Notes: generated from the letters alone by a model not told the origin. Counted from the stretch's first letter, positions 49,510 to 58,815 are shown. The stretch: DNA of 64,000 nucleotides from Rhodobacter sp. 24-YEA-8 (GCF_900105075.1 NZ_FNSK01000001.1:1935001-1999000); one strand, 5' to 3'. Numbers and translations: made by a program.

Positions 49510-51341
49510 AACTCTTCGCGGCACGTGAGATCACGTCCGGCCTTGCGCTGCGGCTGGCCGCGATGGTTATGCTCGCCCTTTTGCCGCTTGGCCTGCTGGC
49601 GCTGGCCCAGACCTATATGACAATGCGACAGACCGACGAGACCCGCCTTGCGGCCTCTGTCGGACGGACCCTCCAGGAAGCACTGCACGAGATCCGGCTG
49701 ATCCGTGCCTCGCAGGTGACCGCCCAGCTTTTGGCCAGCAGCCTGCGCAATCATCCCGCGGATTGTGCCAGCCGGATCGCGGCCTATGCGACCAGCGACG
49801 GGCGCATCTCGCGCGCGGGGGTTGTCTCGGCAGATGGCCGGATGGTCTGCAGCTCTGACGGCAGCACGCGCGATTTCTCGCAGACCGAGCGCTTTGCCGA
49901 AATCCTTGCCTCGGACCAGCCGCGCATCTTTCACGACCCGCAATGGTCCGACCCCGGGCAATCCGATATTTCTCTGACCTGGCCGCTTGGCGATGTCTCG
50001 GAGCAGCCTGAGGGGTTTGTCCTGCTCTGGCTCCCCGAAAGCGCGCTGATTGACCTGCCCGATGACCTCGTTTCCCTTCCCGGTGGTACAATACCCAGAA
50101 CCAGCGACCGACCTCTGGCCCTGATCGCAGCCAACGGCGCGGGCGAGGTGATCTATGCCTCGACCGGGATTGCCAATGCCGGGTTATATCTGCCCGGCCA
50201 GGCCAGCCTGAAAAGCCTGATCCCGCAGAAAGCCCATAGTTTTTTTGACCACCCCGAAGGGTGGGAAACCCTGATGTACTCCTGGGTGCCGGTCAATCGC
50301 GATCTCTTTTTGCTGGGCGCCTGGCCCTTGCCGGTCGAGGAAAATTTCCTGAACCGTCATGTGCTGCCTTATCTTTTTCCGGCGCTGATGTGGCTGACCG
50401 GGGTTGGCGTGACCATTCTCGGCGTCGAGCGGCTGGTCACCCGCCATGTCCGCCACCTGTCGCGGGCGATGCGCGATTTCACCTCGGGGAACCGGCTCTC
50501 CACCCAGGATGTCACCCTCGCACGGCCCCCCGCCGAAATTGCCAGCCTGGCCGAGGAATACCGCTCTCTGACCGCCACGATCCTGCGCGATGAGGCCGAG
50601 CTGGAAAACCTCGTGCGACAAAAGGATGAACTTCTGCGCGAGGTGCATCACCGCACCGGCAACAGTCTGCAACTGATCGCTTCTTTTCTGCGGATGCACC
50701 GGCGCGAGGCAGAGGACGAGACCATGCGTCTTGTGCTTGACGATCTGCATAACCGGGTGATGTCGCTTTCTTCGGTGCATCTCGGGCTTTACCGGATGGC
50801 AGGGGGAACCGGGGTCACCGTCGATCTTCTGATGGCCGAAGTGATCACCAAGGTCGATCTGATCCATGGCCGGGCGGGGATGAAAGGGGCGGTCCAGGCG
50901 GATCTGATGCCCCTTCTCCTCCAGGCGCAACAGGCGGTGCCGCTGGCACTGTTACTGGCCGAGATCCTCTCCTGTTTCCCGCCTTCCGAGGCCGGAAATC
51001 AACCGGTGCGGATCAGGCTGAGCCATGGCCGCGCCGATGATCCGCCGGGGCCTGCATCTGCCGATGTCGCAAGGCCCGACACCAAGGTCGTTTCTGGCGC
51101 GGGCACCGAGATCGCCCGGCTTGAAGTCTCCGGCGCGATTTCCGCGCGGGGCCGATTGACCGGTGAACATGCCGGGGCCCCTTCTGTGATCGGCGCAAGG
51201 CTGATCCGCGGATTTGTCACGCAGCTGCCCGGGGACCTGCAGATCATCGAAGACAGCGCGCGGGTCCGGGCGGTGGTCACTTTCGCCTATGATCCGGCCC
51301 TGACGCAGGTGGCAGAGGCTGCCACCATCAGCCGCGCCTGA
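49506..51341 (+). CDS. membrane histidine kinase, PhyK-like, degenerate ATPase domain
   Basis: A 611-residue sensor. One transmembrane helix at residues 14-36, a periplasmic sensor to about 285, a second helix near 290-310, a HAMP-like linker, and a HisKA_2/HWE-type dimerisation domain with phospho-acceptor His382 in EVHHRTGNSLQ. The following ATPase region lacks the usual N-box Asn (family NELxxNAxKHA; here LLAEILSCFPP) and the DxGxG motif, so ATP binding looks lost. It may act as a phosphatase or regulator of PhyR rather than a kinase. Coupled to ecfG. Confidence 0.88.
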   Translation: MKLFAAREITSGLALRLAAMVMLALLPLGLLALAQTYMTMRQTDETRLAASVGRTLQEALHEIRLIRASQVTAQLLASSLRNHPADCASRIAAYATSDGRISRAGVVSADGRMVCSSDGSTRDFSQTERFAEILASDQPRIFHDPQWSDPGQSDISLTWPLGDVSEQPEGFVLLWLPESALIDLPDDLVSLPGGTIPRTSDRPLALIAANGAGEVIYASTGIANAGLYLPGQASLKSLIPQKAHSFFDHPEGWETLMYSWVPVNRDLFLLGAWPLPVEENFLNRHVLPYLFPALMWLTGVGVTILGVERLVTRHVRHLSRAMRDFTSGNRLSTQDVTLARPPAEIASLAEEYRSLTATILRDEAELENLVRQKDELLREVHHRTGNSLQLIASFLRMHRREAEDETMRLVLDDLHNRVMSLSSVHLGLYRMAGGTGVTVDLLMAEVITKVDLIHGRAGMKGAVQADLMPLLLQAQQAVPLALLLAEILSCFPPSEAGNQPVRIRLSHGRADDPPGPASADVARPDTKVVSGAGTEIARLEVSGAISARGRLTGEHAGAPSVIGARLIRGFVTQLPGDLQIIEDSARVRAVVTFAYDPALTQVAEAATISRA

Positions 51342-51496
51342 CAAAGGGCGCGCGGGCACCGAAGCGCGTCGCATCCTGAAACAGAGCGCCGCCCCTGCCT
51401 TACAGAAAAGCCGCCCGAAACACCGCCCGGGCAGCCCCCCTTTGCAACGGAACCACGACTGCTCCTCAGCCTGACGCCTGATACCGATCGATGCCT

Positions 51497-52414
51497 TCAG
51501 GCCGCGCCCGCATTTTTCTCACGCAATGCCGCGTCCGCCGGTGTCTCGTCGCGCCCTGTCGCGCTGCTTTCGTCCCGTGAGACGGTCTCGTCCACCACTG
51601 ACCGCAAGGTCGAAGTCAACCGCGCCACAAGCAGGCTGAGCTGCTCCAGATCCTCACGCAGCTCTTCACGCGCCTCGGTGTCTTCCATCCCGGCTTCATC
51701 GCGACCTCCTGCCGCAGCCGCTGCAGATGGCTGGCCCCGCGACAACAGGCTGGCGACAAAGCCACCTGCCGCCGTCAGCGCGGCGCCGGCCGTGACGATC
51801 TTCCCGACCCGGCCAAGCGTCGCCCCAATATGTCCGGACGCACCGGCCCCATCCTTACCGAATTCGCGCCTGCAGGCAGCCTCGCGCGCGGCCAGCGCCG
51901 CAGTTCGGGTCTCTGCATCCAGCCCGTCCAGGCCCCGCCCGATTTCATGACGGATCGCATGGTCCAGCGAGGCCGCGATATCTTCGAGACTGTCACGCGC
52001 CGCAACGTCATCCAGCGCACCGCTGTCTCTGGAGCGCTCCACACGGGCGCGCAACCGGTCGGCCTCCTCCCGCAGCGCGGCGATCCCGTCCAGCCATTCC
52101 GGGCGCGCCTCGGGCGAGGACGTCGCGCGGCGCCGAACCCCGCTCCAGGCGAGCCAGGCCAACCCCGCGCCGGCCAGCGCTGCCGCGCGCGGATTGGCCC
52201 GGATGGCGGCGCCTGCCGCCTCGATCACCGGCATCACCGCCGCGCCCGGCTGCGCGGGACCTGAATGGCCTGACACATCCGGGCCTGATGCACGGCCCTG
52301 TCCCCCCCCGAAAAACCTTGTGATATTAAAATTTTGTCTGAGCGCCGCAATGGCCTCGGCCAGATCCTGGCGGCTGCGGGCGATCTCTTCACCGATCCGG
52401 TCCCGATCATCCAT
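51497..52414 (-). CDS. DUF3618-containing envelope protein
   Basis: A 305-residue protein. The N-terminus DDRDRIGEEIARSRQDLAEA with IAALRQNFNITRFF matches DUF3618. One hydrophobic stretch lies near residues 65-85, and the C-terminal half is charged coiled-coil (EDTEAREELREDLEQLSLLV). GGAGG eight bases before the ATG at 52414 fixes the start, which overlaps the holin-like gene by 8 bases. It belongs to a three-gene operon near the stress module. Confidence 0.78.
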   Translation of the reverse strand: MDDRDRIGEEIARSRQDLAEAIAALRQNFNITRFFGGGQGRASGPDVSGHSGPAQPGAAVMPVIEAAGAAIRANPRAAALAGAGLAWLAWSGVRRRATSSPEARPEWLDGIAALREEADRLRARVERSRDSGALDDVAARDSLEDIAASLDHAIRHEIGRGLDGLDAETRTAALAAREAACRREFGKDGAGASGHIGATLGRVGKIVTAGAALTAAGGFVASLLSRGQPSAAAAAGGRDEAGMEDTEAREELREDLEQLSLLVARLTSTLRSVVDETVSRDESSATGRDETPADAALREKNAGAA

Positions 52415-52898
52415 CTTGCGTTCCTCCACCATTGGGTTCCCGTTCACGTGCCCCCCGCTCACCGGAAACCCGCTCACTGGCAACCCGTTCGCCGGCTGCC
52501 GGTTCCTCCGCCGTGCCACGCCGAAGTGCTCCGCCTCGCGCGAAGATTTCACGACGCGCGAAATAGGAGGCATGGCTGATGCGGCGCAATTGCCACCAGA
52601 TCAGACCGGCGGCGATGAGGCACAACCCGAGCCCCAGCACCAGCGAGGCCCAGACCGGTGCCAGCCCTGCCATAACGAGAAGCGCATGACCCGCCGCTGC
52701 CAGCTGAACAAGCCCCAGCAAAACCAGCGCAAACCCGATCAGAATAACCACCAGTGCCCGGATCACGATCAGCGCGATCTCGCGCGCCTCGGCCTTGCGC
52801 ATCGCGATCTCGCCGCGCAAAAGCCGCATCGCGGCACCGGCGATCTGCAGGATCAGACCACCAGGCGTCGCCTCTTCATCTTCCGGAGCGCCACTCAA
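52407..52898 (-). CDS. phage-holin-like DUF1469 (YqjE) protein
   Basis: A 163-residue membrane protein. Two transmembrane helices lie at about residues 45-68 (LIVIRALVVILIGFALVLLG) and 72-105. The family pattern MRLLRGEIAMRKAEAREIAL is at the N-terminus. The C-terminus has repeated GER/SER units (AGERVASERVSGERGARERE) encoded by imperfect direct repeats in the DNA at 52440-52500. Such proteins are envelope-stress associated. Overlaps both neighbours. Confidence 0.83.
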   Translation of the reverse strand: MSGAPEDEEATPGGLILQIAGAAMRLLRGEIAMRKAEAREIALIVIRALVVILIGFALVLLGLVQLAAAGHALLVMAGLAPVWASLVLGLGLCLIAAGLIWWQLRRISHASYFARREIFARGGALRRGTAEEPAAGERVASERVSGERGAREREPNGGGTQDG

Positions 52899-53368
52899 TC
52901 CCTGCGATCTCCGCGCGGGGTCAACAGTCGCGCAAGGGCAAAGCCCGCCAGAGCCGCACCTGCCATGAAGACCCCGGGATGCCGCTTTGCCATATGCCGC
53001 AGATCAGCCGCGATATCACCGGCAGCACTGCCTTTCAGCCGCGCCGCCACATCTGACGCCGCTTCAGACGCGCGCGCCGGAATGTCACGGGCATAGCTTT
53101 CCGCCGAAGAGGCCGCCTTGCGCAATTTGTGATTCAGCCGCTCGCCGGATTCGGTCAGCGCATCGCGCGCGGACGCAGCCCGGTCCAGCACCGCCTCACC
53201 GGCCGCACGTGCCGGACGGCTTATCCGCCGCAAAACTTCCTGCCCGCTGTCCTGAACGCTTTCGGCAGCATCGGTCACCGCCTCGGCCATGGTCTTTGCC
53301 GCGCCGGACTGTCTGGCAGCCCGTTTGGCCGACGCTTGCCGCGGGGGTTGCTTGGGGGATTGTGCCAT
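52895..53368 (-). CDS. Ala-rich envelope/stress protein (ElaB/YqjD-like)
   Basis: A 157-residue, alanine-rich helical protein with one C-terminal transmembrane segment (HPGVFMAGAALAGFALARLL). The body, AVTDAAESVQDSGQEVLRRI and SGERLNHKLRKAASSAESYA, looks like the YqjD/ElaB membrane-anchored stress proteins. It is first in the operon with DUF1469 and DUF3618, the same order as yqjD-yqjE-type loci. No EcfG promoter is seen directly before it. Confidence 0.72.
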   Translation of the reverse strand: MAQSPKQPPRQASAKRAARQSGAAKTMAEAVTDAAESVQDSGQEVLRRISRPARAAGEAVLDRAASARDALTESGERLNHKLRKAASSAESYARDIPARASEAASDVAARLKGSAAGDIAADLRHMAKRHPGVFMAGAALAGFALARLLTPRGDRRD

Positions 53369-53630
53369 TTCAACGCTCCTGTCTTCGGGTTTCGTCTTAA
53401 GGTCCCGGCTTTTGCAGATGTGGCTGATCAACCGTGACCGCAATCCTATTGGAGACAATTCGGGGTCTCCTGTCGCCAGAAGATCGGCAAGCAGGCCGTC
53501 TTTCGCCGATACTGAGCTTCAGCTTCGGCAATTCTTCCGGGTTTTGCAATTGTGGATTGTGTCACGGACCGAGGCAAAACACGCGCCGGATGAAAAGATC
53601 AAAAGGTCAATTTTTTTTTGGGTTTTAGCG

Positions 53631-53655
53631 GGAACCGCGCGTGCTGCGCTGCGTT
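53631..53655 (+). promoter_or_regulatory. EcfG-type promoter without evident protein gene
   Basis: GGAAC (53631-53635), 16 bases, then CGTT (53652-53655), followed by AAC. This is a perfect EcfG consensus. Downstream on this strand there is no gene for about 1 kb apart from tiny frames. Confidence 0.75.
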
Positions 53656-53661
53656 AACGAT

Positions 53662-53799
53662 TTGACAGGACATGGAGCAGGCTGAAAGGCATAACTCTTT
53701 GACCAGGCTAAAAAATATGGTGCCGCAACTGCATAAAGGATTATGAAAGGGTGAAGGGAACGAAAATATGCACCGGCAAGATTTTGCCGGCTTATCTTT
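53662..53799 (+). ncRNA. candidate stress-induced small RNA
   Basis: From the expected EcfG start site, a transcript would run about 130 bases to a hairpin, CCGGCAA (53773-53779) paired with TTGCCGG (53784-53790), followed by CTTATCTTT. The stretch is unusually A-rich for this genome (for example GGCTAAAAAATATGG). It also holds a 24-codon frame at 53672 starting MEQAERHNSLTRL, with a poor ribosome site. Either a regulatory RNA or a very small peptide is possible. Confidence 0.4.
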
Positions 53800-54641
53800 C
53801 GAGAAACCGATCCTGTAGCAAACCCTTCTTCCCAGACCGATAAAAGGCAGGAGCAGGGGTGGCAAAACCCCGCATGGCCCTGCCCCGACCAGGTCGCGAA
53901 ACTCAGGCTCAGCCCCTGAAAAACGGAGCGTTTTAAGGCGGCACCAACCGCCCGCCGTCGTGCTGTCTGCTGGCAGGTGACGGTCAGAGGACAGATGTGC
54001 TTTGCCGCCCCCAAAGGTTCAGGTTCAGAGCATATCCAAAACCCGCAGCCAGCCCCCAGACTGGCTCGGTCGCACCCCCGGTCAGGGAGGCGAACAGGAC
54101 GTGGCTTTCGGCATTACGAGTAATTTGTTTATGTGCCAGTCTCCGAAAGCAACGACCACAAAACGACGGGCCCGGCGCCGGGTAATCAGTGCGATTTTTT
54201 TAGTTGCCGGGCCCGTCACCTTATCTTGCGCCGTTGCGCGGGATAGCCTGAGGCCGCTGTACCTCCACTGTATTCGGTTATGTGACCGGGGGGCAGCGGC
54301 CTTGCATTTCATCTGTGCCATTTTTTTGCAGCGAACCGGGCTGGCCGATGAAACCCAGTATGAAACCCATGGAATCATTCTCGTCGCTGCACGTCCGGGG
54401 AATGCGTGCAAAGCGGGATTCGGAACGGCTTCGGCCCTGATCCGCCTGCCACAGGGTCGCCAGGGCATTCTGCATATTGTGGTGCCGACGCAGTCCCGCA
54501 CGACAGCATCCGGAATTCCCGACCCCTGCCATCAATCTGCTCAGCTCCTGGCAATAATGTGAGAACAGCCCTGCCGGCAAATGCTTGATTATGTGCGCAA
54601 TCGCATTAGACTTGAGCGAAATTCAGCCAGCAGGTGAACAA
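53800..54641. other. long intergenic region without recognisable gene
   Basis: About 840 bases before the transglycosylase. Frames that stay open here on both strands have poor codon use, basic or Ser/Pro-rich composition and no known motif, so I do not call them. No terminator or palindrome stands out apart from the hairpin at 53773. Confidence 0.5.
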
Positions 54642-55454
54642 GTGCGCCTTTCCAGTATTCTCAGCGGCCTTTCTGCGACGAGCGCCGTGCTCATCGCTCT
54701 CTCCTCTCCGGCTCTCGCGGCGTTTTGTTCGGACAGCGGCGGTCGCTATGAAGAGTGGAAGCCCGTTATCGCCCAGGAAGCCCGTGCGGCCGGCGTCGGA
54801 GAGCGCGGCATCCAGGCCCTGATGGGCAGTTCTTATTCCAAGGCCACGATTTCGGCCGACCGGAACCAGAAGAGCTTTAAATATTCGCTTGAAAAATTCA
54901 TGCAGGTGCGCGGCGCCGATACGATCGTGAAACAGGCGCGGTCGCGCAAGGCGAAGAATGCCGATTTCTATGCTTCGATCGAGCGGCAATATGGCGTCCC
55001 GGCTGGGGTACTTCTGGCCATTCACGGCATGGAAACCGCCTTTGGCAATTATATGGGCGATACCAATGTGATCTCCGCCATTGCCACGCTGTCCTATGAC
55101 TGCCGGCGCAGCGACTTTTTCACACCTCATATGATTGCCGCCCTGATTCTGGTTGATCGCGGCTCGATCAGCCCGCAGAGCATTGGTGCAAAGCATGGCG
55201 AGCTGGGACATACTCAGTTCCTTCCCGGCAATGCGCTGCGCTATGGTGTTGATGGCAATGGCGACGGAAAGATCGACCTGAACAATGTGACCGATGCCCT
55301 TGCTTCTACAGCGAATTTCCTGCGCCAGAAAGGCTGGCAGCCCGGTCAGGGTTATCAGGAGGGCCAGCCGAATTTCGCGGTGATCCGCGAATGGAATGCC
55401 GCAACCGTCTATCAACAGGCCATCGCCATCATGGGCAGCCGTATCGACGGCTGA
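54642..55454 (+). CDS. lytic murein transglycosylase (MltB/SLT_2 family)
   Basis: A 270-residue periplasmic enzyme that cuts peptidoglycan glycan chains. A signal peptide (LSSILSGLSATSAVLIALSS then SPALA) precedes GVPAGVLLAIHGMETAFGN, where the Glu is catalytic, and SIGAKHGELGHTQFLPGNAL with NGDGKIDLNNVTDALASTAN, which are family 3 (MltB) motifs. GTG at 54642 has an AGGTG ribosome site and puts the signal peptide at the start. A strong terminator follows. Confidence 0.88.
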   Translation: MRLSSILSGLSATSAVLIALSSPALAAFCSDSGGRYEEWKPVIAQEARAAGVGERGIQALMGSSYSKATISADRNQKSFKYSLEKFMQVRGADTIVKQARSRKAKNADFYASIERQYGVPAGVLLAIHGMETAFGNYMGDTNVISAIATLSYDCRRSDFFTPHMIAALILVDRGSISPQSIGAKHGELGHTQFLPGNALRYGVDGNGDGKIDLNNVTDALASTANFLRQKGWQPGQGYQEGQPNFAVIREWNAATVYQQAIAIMGSRIDG

Positions 55455-55465
55455 GCCTGGCGCTG

Positions 55466-55493
55466 ACAGCACGGGGGTGCCCCCGTGCTGTTT
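55466..55493 (+). terminator. terminator after the transglycosylase
   Basis: ACAGCACGGGGG (55466-55477) pairs over 12 bases with CCCCCGTGCTGT (55480-55491), followed by TT. Strong hairpin with a short T tract, 11 bases after the stop codon. Confidence 0.8.
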
Positions 55494-55915
55494 CCACCTG
55501 CGCGCTGGCGATGCTGCCTTTGCCGGTTACGCTGGCATGGCCCAGATCGACAGTGATCCGCCAGTCGGCATTCAGCAGCGGCCTATGCCACAGCACCGCG
55601 CAAGATATCATCCCATGCGCCGGTCGGGGCCTGATCGCCCTGCCCCGCAGACCAGGCGGCAGCGGTGCGACCGGCAGCAAGAAAAGCTGCGAGGGCGAGT
55701 GGTTCAGCCGGGGTGACAGAGATACGGCTCGCTCATGCGGCGCGATGGTCCCGCAACTGATGTCGACAAAGCCCGCCAAGCGGGCCAGTTGCCCTGGCCT
55801 CCGGCAATCGAAATGGCAGCGGCAACAACGCGTTAGCCAGTTTCGCCAGCGGATGGAGGCGGCCTTCAGAGCAGCGTCCCCTGACCTGCCGCAGATCAGG
55901 GGGCGCTTCACAGAT
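55494..55915. other. intergenic region without recognisable gene
   Basis: About 420 bases between the transglycosylase and gloA. Open frames on either strand contain many Arg, Pro and Cys residues and match nothing I know. I see no promoter-like or repeated element. Confidence 0.4.
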
Positions 55916-56344
55916 TTACCAGTGACCGATATTCTGCTTCGAGCTCCAGGGCTCTGCCGGCGGCAGCGCGCCGCCCTTTTGCAACAGCTCGATCGAGACA
56001 TTGTCGGGGCTGCGCACAAAGGCCATGCGACCGTCGCGCGGGGGGCGGTTGATCACAACGCCATTGGCTTCGAGATGCGCGCAGGTGGCGTAAATGTCGT
56101 CGACCTCATAGGCGAGATGCCCGAAATGACGGCTGTCCGAGGGCAGCCCGTCATCGCCATCCCAGTTGAAGGTCAGCTCGACCGGGCATTCCGGCTGGCC
56201 GGGCGGCGCGAGAAAGACCAGCGTGAAGCGGCCACCCTCATTGTCGGTGCGGCGGGTCTCTTCCAGCCCGAGAAGCCGGTAGAATGCCATGGATTTCTCA
56301 AGGTCCAGCACCCGGACCATGGTGTGAAGATAGCGGATCGTCAT
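55916..56344 (-). CDS. gloA: lactoylglutathione lyase (glyoxalase I)
   Basis: A 142-residue VOC enzyme that converts the methylglyoxal-glutathione adduct to lactoylglutathione. Motifs are LHTMVRVLDLEKSMAFYRLL with the first metal His, PVELTFNWDGDDG with metal Glu, GHLAYEVDDIYATC with the second His and SPDNVSIELLQKG with the final Glu. Length fits bacterial GloA. A small inverted repeat GTGTTA-TGGC-TAACAC lies 24 bases upstream (56368-56383). Confidence 0.93.
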   Translation of the reverse strand: MTIRYLHTMVRVLDLEKSMAFYRLLGLEETRRTDNEGGRFTLVFLAPPGQPECPVELTFNWDGDDGLPSDSRHFGHLAYEVDDIYATCAHLEANGVVINRPPRDGRMAFVRSPDNVSIELLQKGGALPPAEPWSSKQNIGHW

Positions 56345-56669
56345 CCTGATTTCCTTTGCCAAAGGGTGTGTTATGGCTAACACGGCACAGGGCAAGGCGA
56401 CAGACGGGATTTCCCGCCGATGTCCCGCATCTGGCGCAGTGCCGCATAGCAGCCCCGTCGCACCGATCTAAGCCCTTGCTCAAAATGTCAATTTTTAGCG
56501 CAGGCAGATCGAGGCTTCCCGCCCCTGGATCTGTGATATTGCCGAAGCCTGCGGGCCTGCCTATAGTCCGGGGAAGTCAGGCCCCGTGGCCCGCGCGCAT
56601 CGCCCTGTCGGCTGTCGAATGGCAGCCCCCGGGCCAGACCCGCCACCACCTCACCAGGAAAGCCCCGCA
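56345..56669. other. divergent gloA-thyA intergenic region
   Basis: No gene. GTGTTA (56368-56373) and TAACAC (56378-56383) form an inverted repeat close to the gloA start and could be an operator. The thyA ribosome site AGGAAAG lies at 56656-56662. Confidence 0.4.
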
Positions 56670-57566
56670 GTGCGACACCCGGAATATCAGTATCTCGACC
56701 TCATCGAGCGCATTTTGCAAAGTGGCGATGAGAGGGTCGACCGGACGGGTGTCGGCACGCGGTCAATCTTTGGCGCAATGACCCGGTTTGACCTCTCCGC
56801 CGGGTTAGCCCCCATCCTGACGACGAAAAGGGTCTATTGGAAAACCGCGATCAAAGAGATGCTCTGGTTCCTGAAAGGCGGCACCAATATTCAGCCGCTC
56901 CTGCAGGAAAATGTGCGGATCTGGACCGACTGGCCGCTTGCGAAATACCGCAGGGAAACCGGCACGGAGATCTCTCAGGAGGAATTTGAGCGCCGCATCA
57001 TCGAGGATGACGCTTTTGCGAAAACCTGGGGCGAGCTTGGCCCGGTTTATGGCAAGCAATGGCGCAAATGGGTCGGCTCGGATGGGCGCGAACATGATCA
57101 GATCGCGACGCTGATCCATACGCTGCGGACAAATCCGTCCAGCCGCCGGATGCTGTTCCACGCCTGGAATGTGGGTGAGCTGGAGGAGATGGCCCTTCCG
57201 CCCTGCCACATGGTCTATCAATATCACGTCACCAGCGATGGCAGACTGAACAGCCTTTGTTTTCAAAGATCTGCCGATCTTCTGCTGGGGGTTGCCTTCA
57301 ATTGGGTCGGGGCTTCTGCCCTGCAACTGATGATCGCACAACAGGCGGGGCTGAAACCCGGCGAGCTGGTCTGGTGCGCGGGCGATGTTCATTTGTATCT
57401 CAACCACCTGGACCAGGCCCGGGAACAGCTGCAAAGAGAGCCCCGCGAGATGCCGAAGCTGCGGATCATTCGCCAAGTTGCGCGCATTGAAGACTATCGG
57501 ATCGAGGATTTCGAGGTCGAAAACTATGCGCCTCATGCGGTTATCAAAGCCGAAGTTGCGGTCTGA
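56670..57566 (+). CDS. thyA: thymidylate synthase
   Basis: Makes dTMP from dUMP with methylene-tetrahydrofolate; 298 residues. The catalytic Cys179 is in LPPCHMVYQYHV, the dUMP-binding Arg region is RTNPSSRRMLFHAWN, and CFQRSADLLLGVAFNW is the folate-binding stretch. GTG at 56670 gives the usual N-terminus (HPEYQYLDLIERIL) with AGGAAAG seven bases upstream. An insertion KYRRETGTEISQEEFERRII (about residues 90-115) is a known variant of longer ThyA forms. folA follows 310 bases on. Confidence 0.95.
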   Translation: MRHPEYQYLDLIERILQSGDERVDRTGVGTRSIFGAMTRFDLSAGLAPILTTKRVYWKTAIKEMLWFLKGGTNIQPLLQENVRIWTDWPLAKYRRETGTEISQEEFERRIIEDDAFAKTWGELGPVYGKQWRKWVGSDGREHDQIATLIHTLRTNPSSRRMLFHAWNVGELEEMALPPCHMVYQYHVTSDGRLNSLCFQRSADLLLGVAFNWVGASALQLMIAQQAGLKPGELVWCAGDVHLYLNHLDQAREQLQREPREMPKLRIIRQVARIEDYRIEDFEVENYAPHAVIKAEVAV

Positions 57567-57876
57567 CCGCCCCTCAGAGATGTAAAATCCTGCATCCGAA
57601 GCGCAGTGCGGGCCCGGCCCCTTCGCAGTTCCGGTCGCCCCGAAACAGGCTTATAGCTTTCCATCATTCGCCCCGGCTGTCGGGCAGGGAGATCACAGTG
57701 AAATCAAGACATTCCGGGCGGATCAGAACGCCGCTCACCATCGCCCACCCGCCACTTATGCAGGCACGCCCTATGCAAAGCGTCAGTAAAGAGGCCGGTG
57801 AAATCCGGCCTGCCCCCGGCGGTGCCTGTCTCTTTTCAACCCTGACCGGGCGTAATGGCGCCAGAGGCGGTGCTTC
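57567..57876. other. thyA-folA intergenic region
   Basis: 310 bases with no gene I can support. Open minus-strand frames are shadows of folA. AGGCCGG and CCGGCCT near 57790-57810 make a small hairpin. Confidence 0.4.
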
Positions 57877-58356
57877 ATGCTGAGCCTTATCGTTGCCCGC
57901 TCGAAGGAAGGTGCCATCGGCCGCGACGGTGATATTCCCTGGCACGCGCCCGAAGATCTCGCTTTTTTCAAGCGCGAAACCCTTGGGGGGGCGGTGATCA
58001 TGGGGCGGCGCACCTGGGAAAGCCTTCCCTTCAAGCCTTTGAAAAATCGTGACAACATTGTCGTCTCTTCGACAATGGAAACAGATTTCGCTGTGCCGTC
58101 GCTGGAAGACGCCCTCGCCCGCGCTGTGGCACTCGGCCATCGCCGGATCTATGCGATTGGCGGCGCCAGCATCTATGCGGCGGCGCTGCCGCTGGCCGAC
58201 CGGCTGCTGATCACCGAGGTTGATCTCTCGGTCCCCGATGCCGATACGTTCTTCCCACGCTTCGCCCCGGAGGACTGGCGGCTGGCGGGCTCGCAGGATC
58301 TGCGCCGCGAGGCACCGTCATGCCGGCTGGATGAATATCTGCGGCGCCAGCGCTGA
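57877..58356 (+). CDS. folA: dihydrofolate reductase
   Basis: Reduces dihydrofolate with NADPH, completing the thymidylate cycle with ThyA; 159 residues. Motifs are LIVARSKEGAIGRDGDIPWH with the catalytic acid region EDLAFFKRETLGG, VIMGRRTWESLPF for NADPH and IYAIGGASIYAAALPLADRL. Length matches bacterial DHFR. It is followed by a secreted protein gene in the same direction. Confidence 0.95.
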   Translation: MLSLIVARSKEGAIGRDGDIPWHAPEDLAFFKRETLGGAVIMGRRTWESLPFKPLKNRDNIVVSSTMETDFAVPSLEDALARAVALGHRRIYAIGGASIYAAALPLADRLLITEVDLSVPDADTFFPRFAPEDWRLAGSQDLRREAPSCRLDEYLRRQR

Positions 58357-58466
58357 AGCCGCCCACAGCTGGTATATCCGGGAAAGACAGAACCCGGCCA
58401 GGGCGGAGGCCCCTTCCGGGACCGCCGCCTTTGAGCTAGGCTGCCGCCTGATACAGGAGTTCCCCC

Positions 58467-58814
58467 ATGTTCTTGCGTATATCCGCCCTTGCCATGATGC
58501 TCGCCTCGCCTGCTATGGCGCAGATGTATTACGAACCTTTCGAACCCAATGCCGAGCGCACCCGCGTCACCGGCGGTTACGAGCGCTATCAGACCCATGT
58601 GCTGAAACTGTCGAAGCATCGCTATGCGGTGCTGTTCCAGCCGGGCTTTACCGATTTCGACACCGCTGTTCGCGCGGTGACCCCGCTTTGCGCGGCGCAG
58701 GGACGTGTGGCCCAGGGCGACAGCAGGGTCGCGCCGGTCGATGTGCTTCTGGAGAACGGCGCACCTGCTGTGCAACAGGGCATCCGCGTAACCTGCGTGA
58801 AATCGGAGAAGTGA
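58467..58814 (+). CDS. small secreted hypothetical protein
   Basis: A 115-residue protein with signal peptide (FLRISALAMMLASPAMA) and two cysteines in the mature part (TPLCAAQ and VTCVKSEK), probably a disulfide. It is followed after one base by the ArsC-like gene, so the two are likely co-transcribed. I do not recognise the family. Confidence 0.72.
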   Translation: MFLRISALAMMLASPAMAQMYYEPFEPNAERTRVTGGYERYQTHVLKLSKHRYAVLFQPGFTDFDTAVRAVTPLCAAQGRVAQGDSRVAPVDVLLENGAPAVQQGIRVTCVKSEK

Positions 58815-58815
58815 T

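Noticed and set aside
52440..52500. Direct repeats near the end of the DUF1469 gene
   Set aside because: They encode the GER/SER-rich tail and are coding microrepeats, not a mobile element.
54002..54562. 186-codon plus-strand frame and opposing 139-codon frame
   Set aside because: Neither has a ribosome site, family motif or normal amino-acid composition; the two overlap, which fits chance openness.
55429..56019. Cys/Arg-rich minus-strand frame before gloA
   Set aside because: Mostly antisense or noncoding with no motif and overlapping gloA out of frame.
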